Source: Shimia sediminis (lineage in GTDB: Bacteria; Pseudomonadota; Alphaproteobacteria; Rhodobacterales; Rhodobacteraceae). Taken from it: a stretch of DNA of 64,000 nucleotides. Position 1 is the first letter of the stretch. Every line of letters begins with the position of its first letter. The stretch is from the NCBI RefSeq assembly GCF_003990645.1, contig NZ_RYZK01000001.1, forward strand, positions 62,001 through 126,000, written 5' to 3'. Shown here piece by piece: positions 50,549 to 59,800 of the stretch. The notes under the pieces are model-generated. The model ran no database searches. It was not told the origin of the DNA and saw nothing but the letters and a program-made list of their open reading frames with translations. The translations under genes were made by a program, and so were the position numbers.

Positions 50549-51742
50549 ATGTTGATGGGTAACACCGAGACCAAGTCTCGGGGCGGAGAGGCTTTGTCTC
50601 CTGCTGCCGAGGTGAAGTCGGCCGTGACGGGTTTCATGAACGACTTCAGGGACTTCAAAGATGAACTTAACCAACGATTTCAAAAACAGGAAGAGCGACT
50701 GACCATGCTTGATCGTAAATCGCACACCCCCCAGCGTCCGGCGCTGGCCACTGCAATGGATGCGGAAGCCCCGCATCAAAAGGCCTTTAACGCCTATCTG
50801 CGTACCGGCGAGGATGATGGCCTGCGCGGGCTGGAGATCGAAGGGAAATCGATGTCGACCGCTGTGAACAGCGACGGCGGTTACCTGGTGGATCCACAAA
50901 CCGCGGACACCATCAAGTCGGTGCTGCATACGACAGCGTCGATCCGGGCCATTGCCAATGTGGTCAACGTTGAGGCGACCTCGTTTGACGTGCTGTTTGA
51001 CTCGGCTGAAATGGGTGCAGGCTGGGCCGACGAGACCTCGGCCACCACGGAGACCGGCACCTCGAACATCGAGCGCATCACCATTCCGCTGCACGAGTTG
51101 TCGGCGCTGCCCAAGGCCTCGCAACGTCTGTTGGATGACAGCGCGTTTGACATTGAGGGCTGGCTGGCCGGGCGCATTGCCGACAAGTTTGCCCGCGCCG
51201 AGGCCTCGGCCTTTGTCAGCGGTGATGGTGTCGACAAGCCCAAGGGTTTCCTGACCTACACCAGTGCCGATGCCGGAACCGAGGTCTGGGGCGAGCTGGG
51301 CCATGTGCGTTCGGGTGCGGATGGTGCTTTTGATGCCGCCAATCCGGCGGATGCCATTGTGGACCTGGTCTATGCGCTGGGGGCGGAGTTCCGCGCCAAT
51401 GCAACCTTCGTGATGAACTCGAAGACCGCAGGGGCTGTACGCAAGCTGAAGGATGCCGATGGCCGTTTCCTGTGGTCGGATGGTCTGGCGGCGGGTGAGC
51501 CTGCGCGTCTGATGGGCTATCCGGTGCTGATTGCCGAGGACATGCCTGACATTGCCAGCTGGGCTCCGGCGATTGCCTTTGGTGACTTTGCCGCCGGTTA
51601 CACCGTGGCTGAGCGCCCGGATCTGCGCGTGCTGCGCGACCCGTTCAGCGCCAAGCCGCATGTCCTGTTCTATGCCACCAAGCGTGTGGGCGGGGATGTC
51701 AGCGACTTTAATGCGATCAAGCTGCTGAAGTTCGCAGTCTGA
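50549..51742 (+). CDS. GTA gene 5, major capsid protein
   Basis: 397 residues, HK97 fold. The N-terminal coiled region (FMNDFRDFKDELNQRFQKQ) is the scaffold. Conserved core: SMSTAVNSDGGYLVDPQTAD, then IPLHELSALPKASQRLLDDS and GYPVLIAEDMPDIASWAPAI with FGDFAAGYTVAER. It forms the small oblate GTA head. Confidence 0.94.
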   Translation: MLMGNTETKSRGGEALSPAAEVKSAVTGFMNDFRDFKDELNQRFQKQEERLTMLDRKSHTPQRPALATAMDAEAPHQKAFNAYLRTGEDDGLRGLEIEGKSMSTAVNSDGGYLVDPQTADTIKSVLHTTASIRAIANVVNVEATSFDVLFDSAEMGAGWADETSATTETGTSNIERITIPLHELSALPKASQRLLDDSAFDIEGWLAGRIADKFARAEASAFVSGDGVDKPKGFLTYTSADAGTEVWGELGHVRSGADGAFDAANPADAIVDLVYALGAEFRANATFVMNSKTAGAVRKLKDADGRFLWSDGLAAGEPARLMGYPVLIAEDMPDIASWAPAIAFGDFAAGYTVAERPDLRVLRDPFSAKPHVLFYATKRVGGDVSDFNAIKLLKFAV

Positions 51743-51889
51743 GGGCTGTGAAGGGTGTGGGGTGGTCCTGAACCGCCCCATGCCGGGCGTGCGTCCAGTA
51801 TTTGCGTTGTCTGGCTGTCCCCTCCGTTCGAGCGGCGCAAGGACGCGCGCCCGAACCGGCGGAGGGGCCGCAATTTTCGGAGTTTTCTC

Positions 51890-52483
51890 ATGATGTTAGT
51901 CGAAGAGACCTCGGTGCCGACAGCGGCCCTGCCGGTCGCTGAGTTCAAAGAGCACCTGCGGCTGGGGAGTGGATTTGACAATGATGATGTTCAAGACAGT
52001 GTCCTGGTGAGTTTCTTGCGGGCCGCGATGGCCGCGATTGAGCTGCGCACCGGCAAGATGCTGTTGGAGCGCGAGTTTGCCTGGTCGGTGGCGATGTGGC
52101 GGGATGCGGCGGGGCAGGGTCTGCCGGCCGCACCGGTGAGTGCGATATCGGCGGTGACGCTGGAGGACCGGCTGGGGGATACGGCGGTTGTTGCGCCCAG
52201 TGCGTACCGGCTGTTTCCTGACCAGCACCGGCCCGAGCTGCGTCCCACAGGTGCCTGTCTGCCGTCGATCCCCAGCGAGGGGCAGGCGCAGGTGCAGTTC
52301 CTGGCGGGATACGGGCCGGACTGGTCGGACATTCCGGCGGACCTGCGCCAGGCGGTGATGCTGCTGGCGGCGCATTACTACGAATACCGCGATGAGACGG
52401 CGTTGAGTTCGGGGTGCATGCCGTTTGGTGTGACCAGCCTGATCGAACGCTATCGCCCGCTGCGGTTGGGGGCGATGAGATGA
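51890..52483 (+). CDS. GTA gene 6, head-tail connector
   Basis: 197 residues. AEFKEHLRLGSGFDNDDVQ, a strand-rich middle (SAYRLFPDQHRPEL), and LRQAVMLLAAHYYEYRDETA with PFGVTSLIERYRPLRL are the GTA adaptor pattern. CGGAG precedes the ATG at 51890. ATGA overlap with g7. Confidence 0.88.
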   Translation: MMLVEETSVPTAALPVAEFKEHLRLGSGFDNDDVQDSVLVSFLRAAMAAIELRTGKMLLEREFAWSVAMWRDAAGQGLPAAPVSAISAVTLEDRLGDTAVVAPSAYRLFPDQHRPELRPTGACLPSIPSEGQAQVQFLAGYGPDWSDIPADLRQAVMLLAAHYYEYRDETALSSGCMPFGVTSLIERYRPLRLGAMR

Positions 52484-52818
52484 GCCGGGTGCATCTGTCT
52501 CGGATGCTGGTGCTGGAGGCGCCGGAGCGGCTTGCCGATGGTGCGGGTGGCTACACCGAGAGCTGGGTCGCCAAGGGCACGTTATGGGCGGACGTACAGG
52601 CGCGCGCAGGCCGTGAACGCGATGGCGGTGAGGTGTCGCTGGCGCGGATGGGCTATCGCATCATCGTGCGTGGGGCGCCGCAGGGTGCGGCATCCAGACC
52701 GGTGCCGGGGATGCGGTTTCGCGAGGGCACGCGGTTCTTTCGGATTGAGGCGGTGTCGGAGCGTGATCCGCAGGGGCGCACTCTGACCTGCTTTGCAAGT
52801 GAAGAGGTGGCGCTATGA
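52480..52818 (+). CDS. GTA gene 7, head-tail adaptor
   Basis: 112 residues. VLEAPERLADGAGGYTESWV and MRFREGTRFFRIEAVSERDP follow the stopper family. It overlaps g6 and g8 by ATGA at both ends, which fixes its extent. Confidence 0.88.
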   Translation: MSRVHLSRMLVLEAPERLADGAGGYTESWVAKGTLWADVQARAGRERDGGEVSLARMGYRIIVRGAPQGAASRPVPGMRFREGTRFFRIEAVSERDPQGRTLTCFASEEVAL

Positions 52819-53228
52819 GCTATGCAATGGCCGAAGCGCTGCAGGGCGCGATTTACACACACCTGCAAGGCGATGCCGCTGTCGCGGCCCTGATTGGGGA
52901 CGCGGTTTACGACGAGGTTCCACCGGGCGATCTGCCGGGAACCTATGTGAGCCTCGGGACCGAGACCGTGCTGGATCGCTCGGACAAGAGCGGCGCGGGG
53001 GCAGAGCATCGCCTGACAATCTCGGTGATCTCCGAGGCGGCGGGGTTTGCAGTCTCGAAGGCGGTTGCCGTCGCGATCAGCGATGCGCTGGAGGGGGCGG
53101 ATCTGACGCTGGCCCGTGGACGGCTGGTGTTTCTGAAGTTCGACCGCGCCACGGCGCGACGCGCAGGCAGTGCGAATACACGCAGGATCGACCTGCGGTT
53201 TCGCGCCCGCGTGGAAGACAATGTTTAA
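52815..53228 (+). CDS. GTA gene 8, DUF3168 tail terminator
   Basis: 137 residues. MAEALQGAIYTHLQGDAAVA, GTYVSLGTETVLD and EHRLTISVISEAAGFAVSKA are the DUF3168 layout. It caps the tail tube at the head junction. Confidence 0.88.
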   Translation: MSYAMAEALQGAIYTHLQGDAAVAALIGDAVYDEVPPGDLPGTYVSLGTETVLDRSDKSGAGAEHRLTISVISEAAGFAVSKAVAVAISDALEGADLTLARGRLVFLKFDRATARRAGSANTRRIDLRFRARVEDNV

Positions 53229-53246
53229 CAAGGCGGAGTAGGCAAT

Positions 53247-53660
53247 ATGGGTGCCCAGAACGGCAAGGATCTGTTGATCAAGGTGGACCTGACCGGAGAC
53301 GGTCAGTTCGAAACAATCGCGGGCCTGCGCGCCACGCGCATCAGCTTTAACGCGGAGAGTGTCGATGTGACCTCGCTGGAGAGCCAGGGGGGATGGCGCG
53401 AGCTGTTGTCCGGGGCCGGTGTGAAGTCGGCGGCAATCTCTGGCTCGGGCGTGTTCCGTGACGAAAGCACCGATGAACGTGCGCGCCAGATCTTTTTTGA
53501 CGGCGAGACACCGGACTTTCAGGTGATCATCCCGGATTTTGGCGTGGTTGAGGGGGCTTTTCAGGTCACAGCCATCGAATATGCGGGCAGCCACAATGGC
53601 GAGGCAACCTATGAGCTGTCGATGTCGTCAGCTGGGGCGCTGACCTTTGTGGCGCTGTGA
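53247..53660 (+). CDS. GTA gene 9, major tail protein
   Basis: 137 residues. GAQNGKDLLIKVDLTGDGQF, FNAESVDVTSLESQGGWREL and the final YELSMSSAGALTFVAL are the TP901-1/GTA tail-tube family. It builds the short tail tube. No protein like this exists in the integrated element. Confidence 0.9.
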   Translation: MGAQNGKDLLIKVDLTGDGQFETIAGLRATRISFNAESVDVTSLESQGGWRELLSGAGVKSAAISGSGVFRDESTDERARQIFFDGETPDFQVIIPDFGVVEGAFQVTAIEYAGSHNGEATYELSMSSAGALTFVAL

Positions 53661-53662
53661 TC

Positions 53663-53986
53663 ATGGCGAACCCTTGGGCAGGCCAAGTGGCGCTGACGTT
53701 AGACGGTGAGCGCCACGTGCTGAAGCTGACCCTGGGGGCGCTGGCCGAGCTGGAAGCGGGGCTGGAAAGTGACTCGCTGGTGGCTTTGGTCGAGCGCTTT
53801 GAGAGCGGTGGATACTCGGCACGCGACGTGCTGGCGCTGATCGTGGCGGGGCTGCGCGGCGGCGGTTGGCAGGGTCAGGCAAGTGACCTGATGCGTGCCG
53901 AGATTGCCGGTGGGCCGATGCAGGCGGCCAAGATCGCCGCGGAACTGTTGGCGCGGGCATTTGCCCTGCCGGAGAGCACAGGGTGA
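53663..53986 (+). CDS. GTA gene 10, tail assembly chaperone
   Basis: 107 residues. VLKLTLGALAELEAGLESDS then SARDVLALIVAGLRGGGWQG is the TAC_11 signature. A GTG at 53657 overlapping the g9 stop is an alternative start. It overlaps the next gene by four bases. Confidence 0.85.
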   Translation: MANPWAGQVALTLDGERHVLKLTLGALAELEAGLESDSLVALVERFESGGYSARDVLALIVAGLRGGGWQGQASDLMRAEIAGGPMQAAKIAAELLARAFALPESTG

Positions 53987-54186
53987 GCGGGTTCGACTGG
54001 CCCGCCCTGATGCAGGCCGGGCTGGTCGGGTTGCGGTTGAAACCGGATGAGTTCTGGGCGCTGTCCCCGGCCGAGTTGCGGCTGATGCTGGGTCAGGGTG
54101 GGGCGGCGCCTGCGCTGACACGCAAAGGATTGGACGCGCTGTTGGCGGCCTATCCGGACAAGAAAGAGGAACGTGAAGATGGCTGA
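53983..54186 (+). CDS. GTA gene 10.1, TIGR02216-type tail chaperone
   Basis: 67 residues from a GTG start. FDWPALMQAGLVGLRLKPDE then FWALSPAELRLMLG is diagnostic of this short family placed between chaperone and tape measure genes. Confidence 0.85.
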   Translation: MSGFDWPALMQAGLVGLRLKPDEFWALSPAELRLMLGQGGAAPALTRKGLDALLAAYPDKKEEREDG

Positions 54187-54838
54187 AGGTGACGCGCTGG
54201 ACGGCTTTGACGCGCAGGTCGATGCGCTGGAGGAAAGCCTGGCTGGGGCCACGGCAGTGGCCGCCAATTTTGACACGGAGCTGCGCAACATGCGTCAGGC
54301 TCTGTCCGCGACGGGGCAGGACGTCAAGACGCTGGAGCGGGGTCTGAGCCGCGGTCTGAGGCGGGCGTTTGATGGCGTGGTGTTTGACGGGCAAAAGCTG
54401 TCGGATGCGCTGGAGGACGTGGCACGATCCCTGATGAACACCGCATATAACGCGGCGCTAAAGCCGGTGACGGATGGAATTGGCGGCGCGGTGGCCAATG
54501 GCATCGGCACATTGGTGCAGGGCATCCTGCCTTTTGCCGATGGGGCCGGCTTTGCGCAGGGGCGCGTCATGCCGTTCGCAAGTGGCGGCGTGGTTTCGTC
54601 TCCGACCTATTTTCCGATGCGCGGCGGCACCGGGCTGATGGGTGAAGCGGGACCAGAGGCGATCATGCCGCTGGCCCGCGGTGCGGACGGCAAGCTGGGC
54701 GTGCGCGGCGGCGCAGGCGGCAGTGTCAATGTCGTGATGAACATCCAGACGCCGGATGCAGAGAGTTTCCGCCGCTCGCAGGGTCAGATCGCGGCACAGA
54801 TGAGCCGCGCTTTGGGGCGCGGGCAACGCAACCGTTAA
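54179..54838 (+). CDS. GTA gene 11, tape measure protein
   Basis: 219 residues, short as in RcGTA-type particles. Helical N-terminus (LDGFDAQVDALEESLAGATA), then FADGAGFAQGRVMPFASGGV and GLMGEAGPEAIMPLARG, the common tape-measure C-terminal block. GAGGAA precedes the ATG. It sets the short GTA tail length. Confidence 0.88.
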   Translation: MAEGDALDGFDAQVDALEESLAGATAVAANFDTELRNMRQALSATGQDVKTLERGLSRGLRRAFDGVVFDGQKLSDALEDVARSLMNTAYNAALKPVTDGIGGAVANGIGTLVQGILPFADGAGFAQGRVMPFASGGVVSSPTYFPMRGGTGLMGEAGPEAIMPLARGADGKLGVRGGAGGSVNVVMNIQTPDAESFRRSQGQIAAQMSRALGRGQRNR

Positions 54839-54853
54839 CAGGAGGGCAGGCAC

Positions 54854-55486
54854 ATGGGATTTCACGAGGTCCGGTTTCCGGCAAAGCTGAGTTTCGGCTC
54901 GATCGGGGGGCCAGAGCGGCGCACCGACGTGGTGACGCTGGCCAATGGGTTCGAAGAACGCAACACGCCCTGGGCGCATTCGCGCAGACGCTATGACGCG
55001 GGGCTGGGAATGCGGTCGCTGGATGATGTCGAGACGCTGATCTCGTTCTTCGAGGCGCGGCGCGGGCAGCTTTTTGGGTTTCGCTGGAAGGATTGGTCGG
55101 ATTTCAAATCCTGTGTTCCGTCAAAAGAGGTGACCTATCGCGATCAGGTGATCGCGGTTGCGGATGGCGAAAGCACGGTTTTTGCATTGCGCAAGGTCTA
55201 TGTCTCGGGTGAGGCGCGCTATGAGCGTCCCATCACCAAGCCTGTTGCAGGCACGGTGCGCGTGGGCGTCGAAGGCGATGAGATGTTTGAGGGCGTGCAC
55301 TACGAGGTGAACCTGGAAGAGGGTGAGATCCACTTTGTCACCGCGCCTGACAAGGATCGCGAGGTCACCGCGGGTTTCGAGTTTGACGTCCCGGTGCGGT
55401 TCGACACGGACCGCATCCAGACCAGTGTGGCGTCGTTCAAGGCGGGCGATGTGCCCAATGTTCCTGTGGTGGAGGTCCGGGTCTGA
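54854..55486 (+). CDS. GTA gene 12, distal tail protein (DUF2460)
   Basis: 210 residues. FHEVRFPAKLSFGSIGGPER, then EARRGQLFGFRWKDWSDFKS and the C-terminal PVRFDTDRIQTSVASFKAGD match DUF2460. It forms the ring joining tube and baseplate. TGATG overlap with g13. Confidence 0.9.
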   Translation: MGFHEVRFPAKLSFGSIGGPERRTDVVTLANGFEERNTPWAHSRRRYDAGLGMRSLDDVETLISFFEARRGQLFGFRWKDWSDFKSCVPSKEVTYRDQVIAVADGESTVFALRKVYVSGEARYERPITKPVAGTVRVGVEGDEMFEGVHYEVNLEEGEIHFVTAPDKDREVTAGFEFDVPVRFDTDRIQTSVASFKAGDVPNVPVVEVRV

Positions 55487-56373
55487 TGGCGTTGCAAGAG
55501 CAGCTTGCGGCCCATCTGAAGAGCGGGCTGACCACGGTGGCGCGGTGCTGGAGCATCACGCGCAGGGATGGGGTGTACTACGGGTTTACCGATCACGATG
55601 TGGATCTGGCTTTTGAGGGGTTTCAGTTTCGGGCTGACACCGGTCTGTCCGCGATGGCGTTGGAGCAGACCACGGGGCTTTCCGTGGACAATACCGAGGC
55701 CCTGGGCGCGCTGAGCGACGCGAGCCTGAGCGAAGCGGATATCGAGGCCGGGCGGTTCGATGGGGCCGAGGTAAAGTGCTGGTTGGTGAACTGGGCCGAT
55801 GTGGCCATGCGCAGCCTTTTGTTTCGCGGCTCGTTGGGGGAATTGCAACGCGCGGGCGGCGCATTTCGCGCCGAGCTGCGGGGCTTGACCGAGGCGCTGA
55901 ACCGGCCGTTGGGGCGGGTCTATCAGAAACCCTGCACGGCGGTTCTGGGCGACATGTCGTGTAAGTTTGACCTGAGCGCTGCAGGCTATGTGGCGACGGT
56001 TGCGATTGAGACTGTCGAAGAGGCGCGGGTGTTTCGCTGGCAGGATCTTGCCGGGTTTGAGCCTGGGTGGTTCACCCGAGGCGCCTTGCGGGTGACCAGC
56101 GGCGCGGCGGCGGGATTGAGCGGGATCATCAAGCGGGACGAATTTCGCGATGGCAGCCGGGTGGTCGAGCTGTGGGAGCCGATCCGCGCTGCGGTGGGGG
56201 CCGGTGACGAAATCCGGCTGGAGGCGGGGTGTGACAAGCGGTTTGAGACTTGCCGTTTGAAATTCGCCAATCTCCTGAACTTTCAGGGATTTCCAGACAT
56301 TCCCGGAGACGACTGGATGCTCAGCACCCCACGACAAGGTGGCAACAATACCGGTGGGAGCCTGCGTGGATGA
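55486..56373 (+). CDS. GTA gene 13, baseplate hub (DUF2163)
   Basis: 295 residues, DUF2163 plus C-terminal phage BR0599 domain. Cysteines occur in pairs: CTAVLGDMSC and CDKRFETC (plus C121-like upstream). RcGTA and lambda hub proteins bind an iron-sulfur cluster through such cysteines, so one is likely here. ATGA overlap with g14. Confidence 0.9.
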   Translation: MALQEQLAAHLKSGLTTVARCWSITRRDGVYYGFTDHDVDLAFEGFQFRADTGLSAMALEQTTGLSVDNTEALGALSDASLSEADIEAGRFDGAEVKCWLVNWADVAMRSLLFRGSLGELQRAGGAFRAELRGLTEALNRPLGRVYQKPCTAVLGDMSCKFDLSAAGYVATVAIETVEEARVFRWQDLAGFEPGWFTRGALRVTSGAAAGLSGIIKRDEFRDGSRVVELWEPIRAAVGAGDEIRLEAGCDKRFETCRLKFANLLNFQGFPDIPGDDWMLSTPRQGGNNTGGSLRG

Positions 56374-56801
56374 GTGCGGTGGTGGAAACCGCGCGCGGCT
56401 GGCTTGGCACGCCATATGTGCATCAGGCCGCGCGGAGGGGCGCAGGATGTGACTGTCTGGGACTGGTGCTGGGTGTCTGGCGCGAGATTTGCGGCGACCT
56501 GCCTGAAAAGGTCCCGGCCTATAGCATGGATTGGTCCGAGCCACAGGGTGACGAGCGCCTGTGGCGCGCGGCGCAGCGCTGGTTGCTGCCCAAGCCGGTC
56601 TCGGATGAAGCCACTGGCGACGTGCTGTTGTTCCGTATGCGCGCGCGCGGTGTGGCGAAACATCTGGGTATTGCGGCGCGGACGGGCGAGGCCGCCAGCT
56701 TTATCCATGCCTATTCGGGGCATGCGGTGACGGAAAGCCCACTCAGCCAACCCTGGCGCCGCAGGATCGTGGCGCGATTTGAATTTCCCATGGAGGGTTA
56801 A
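56370..56801 (+). CDS. GTA gene 14, NlpC/P60 cell-wall peptidase
   Basis: 143 residues. The catalytic cysteine is in GAGCDCLGLVLGVWRE and the histidine in RGVAKHLGIAARTG. It opens recipient peptidoglycan during DNA delivery. It starts within the g13 stop and is two bases from g15. Confidence 0.92.
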   Translation: MSAVVETARGWLGTPYVHQAARRGAGCDCLGLVLGVWREICGDLPEKVPAYSMDWSEPQGDERLWRAAQRWLLPKPVSDEATGDVLLFRMRARGVAKHLGIAARTGEAASFIHAYSGHAVTESPLSQPWRRRIVARFEFPMEG

Positions 56802-56803
56802 AC

Positions 56804-59800
56804 ATGGCGACTTTGGTTTTGTCGGCTGTAGGCGCAGCTGTTGGTGGCGCGGTTGGGGGTGGCCTGGCGGGCGTCTCTTCGGTGGCGATTGGACGGCTTG
56901 TCGGAGCCACGCTGGGGCGGGCGATTGACCAAAGCATTCTGGGCAGCGGCTCTGAGGCGGTCGACGTGGGCCGCGTGGATCGCTTTCGGATCACGGGAGC
57001 CGCCGAAGGCGCTGCCATCCCGCAGCTGTTCGGGCGGATGCGCATCGGGGGACAGGTGATCTGGGCGACAGAGTTTGTCGAGACAGTCACGCGGTCTGGC
57101 GGTGGCGGCAAGGGGTTGGCCCCGCAGCCGGTGTCAAGGGAATACAGCTATTCCGTGTCACTGGCGATTGCGCTTTGCGAAGGTGAAATCACCAGTGTGG
57201 GCCGCGTGTGGGCGGATGGTGTCGAGATATCCCCCGACGATATCAACATGCGGGTTTACAAGGGCACGCAGGATCAGCTGCCCGACGCGCTGATGGAAGC
57301 GGTAGAAGGCGAAGGTATGGTGCCGGCCTATCGTGGCACGGCCTATGTGGTGATGGAGGCCATGCCGCTGGAGCAATTCAGCAACCGGGTGCCGCAGTTT
57401 ACGTTTGAGGTGTGTCGCCCCACTCCGGCACATCAGGAGGACGCAGAAGGCGACATCGCCCATGCGGTTCAGGCGGTGGCGATGATGCCGGGGTCGGGAG
57501 AGTACGCCCTGGCGACAACGCCGGTACATGTCTCGGGCGCGCCGGGGCAATCGCAGAATACCAACCAGAACACACCCTCGGGCAAAACCGATTTCGTGAC
57601 TTCTGTGGAAGCGCTGCAGGACGAGTTGCCCAATTGCGGATCGGTGTCGCTGATCGTGAGTTGGTTTGGTGATGACCTGCGGTGTGGTGACTGTAACATC
57701 CGGCCCAAGGTCGAGCGCAAAAACGCTGATGGGCGCAAAATGAAGTGGGGGGTTTTTGGTTTTGGGCGTGCTCAGGCAGAAGAAATCCCCCAGGTTGATG
57801 GCCGACCGGTCTATGGCGGGACGCCAACGGACCAATCGGTGATAGAAGCGATCCAGCATCTGCGTGAGCAGGGCAAAGACGTCATGTACTATCCGTTCAT
57901 TCTCATGGACCAGTTAGAGGGCAATGGGCTGCCCGATCCGTGGAGTGACGCCAGCGATCAACCGGCTCTGCCTTGGCGCGGGCGGATTACCTCCTCCAAG
58001 GCGGCGGGGCAGGTCGGGTCTCCGGATGGGACGGCTGCAGCCGCGGACGAAGTGGCGGATTTCTTTGGCACCGCAACGGCGTCGGATTTCAACGTCGGTA
58101 ACGAGACGGTGTCTTATAGCGGGCCATCTGAGTGGCGCTATCGTCGCTTTGTGCTGCATCAGGCGGCCTTGTGTGCCGCTGCCGGGGGTGTGGATGCGTT
58201 TTGTATTGGCTCAGAGATGCGTGGCCTGACGCAGATTCGTGGTGCCGGAAACAGTTTCCCAGCCGTAGAGGCGCTGCGGGATCTGTTGGTCGAGGTGCGT
58301 GCGATCCTGGGACCGGACACCAGGATCGGCTACGCCGCCGACTGGACCGAGTATTTTGGCTATCATCCGCAGGATGGCTCGGGGGATGTGTATTTTCACC
58401 TTGACCCATTGTGGTCGGATGAGGGCATCGATTTTGTCGGGATCGACAATTACATGCCATTGTCGGATTGGCGTGAGGGTGAGGACCATGCCGACGCGGA
58501 TTGGGGCAGCATTTACAACCCGGCCTATCTGAAGGCCAATGTCGCAGGCGGGGAGGGGTACGACTGGTACTACCATTCCTCGGCAGCCCGCGAGGCACAG
58601 ATCCGTACGCCGATCACCGATGGGGCTCATGGCGAGCCGTGGGTCTTTCGCTATAAGGACATTCGCGGCTGGTGGGAAAATGCACACCACAATCGGGTTG
58701 GCGGGACAAGAGAGGCGTCGCCAACTGCGTGGGAGCCGGGGTCAAAGCCAATTGTCTTTGCCGAAATGGGCTGTGCTGCGATCGACAAGGGCACAAACCA
58801 GCCCAACAAGTTCCTGGATGAGAAATCTTCGGAATCCGCCTTGCCACGCTATTCGAACGGGCGACGGGATGAATACATTCAGCAACAGTACATACGGGCG
58901 ATGACCTCGTACTGGTGCGACACAGAGAACAATCCGGTCTCTGCCGAGTATGGCGCGCCGATGGTCGACATGAGCCGCGCCCATGTCTGGGCCTGGGATG
59001 CGCGGCCATACCCGGCCTTTCCCAACAACCGTGAGCTCTGGAGTGATGGTGGGAATTACGCACGTGGGCATTGGCTAACCGGGCGCACGGCGACGCGGTC
59101 TCTGGCTTCGGTGGTGCGCGAAATCTGTGAGCGGGCGGGCGTTCTGGCGTTCGATGTGAGCGATCTGAGGGGCATCGTCCGGGGATATGTTGTGGATGAG
59201 GTCAGCGAGGCGCGGGCGGCCTTGCAGCCGCTGATGTTGCAGCACGGGTTTGACGCGGTAGAGCGTGACGGCACCCTGTATTTCGTGATGCGGGACGGGC
59301 GCGAAGCTGTTGCCCTGGACGAGAGCCGGCTGGCTGTGTCTCAGGACATAGAAGGTGACATCGAGAAGTCGCGACAGAGCGAGGCCGAGATTGCCGGGCG
59401 CGTGCGCGTGCAATTTGTCGAGGCAGATGGGGACTTTGATATCCTCGCCGAAGAGGCGGTACTGCCGGACGAGGCCACGCATGCGGTGTCGTCATCACAG
59501 TTGCCCGTGTCGCTGACCCGATCCGAGGGACACCAGGTGGTCGAGCGCTGGTTGACTGAGGCGCGTGTTTCGCGGGATGGGGCCCGCTTTGCGCTGCCGC
59601 CTTCGGCGCTGACTGTTGGGGCAGGGGATGTGGTCTCTTTGCCCGGTGAGAGTGGCGAGGTGTTCTATCGGGTCGACCGGGTTGAGCAGGGGGCGATGCA
59701 GATTGTCGAGGCGGTGCGCATTGAGAGCGCGGTTTACGAGCCGTCGGCATATGCCGAAGACACGCCGACCCAACGTGCCTTTGTCGCGCCTGTGCCGGTT

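Noticed and set aside
50513-51781. Long minus-strand frames across the GTA cluster (also 47685-48575 and 48275-49462)
   Set aside because: Antisense to capsid, terminase and portal genes with clear families; arginine/histidine-rich shadows.
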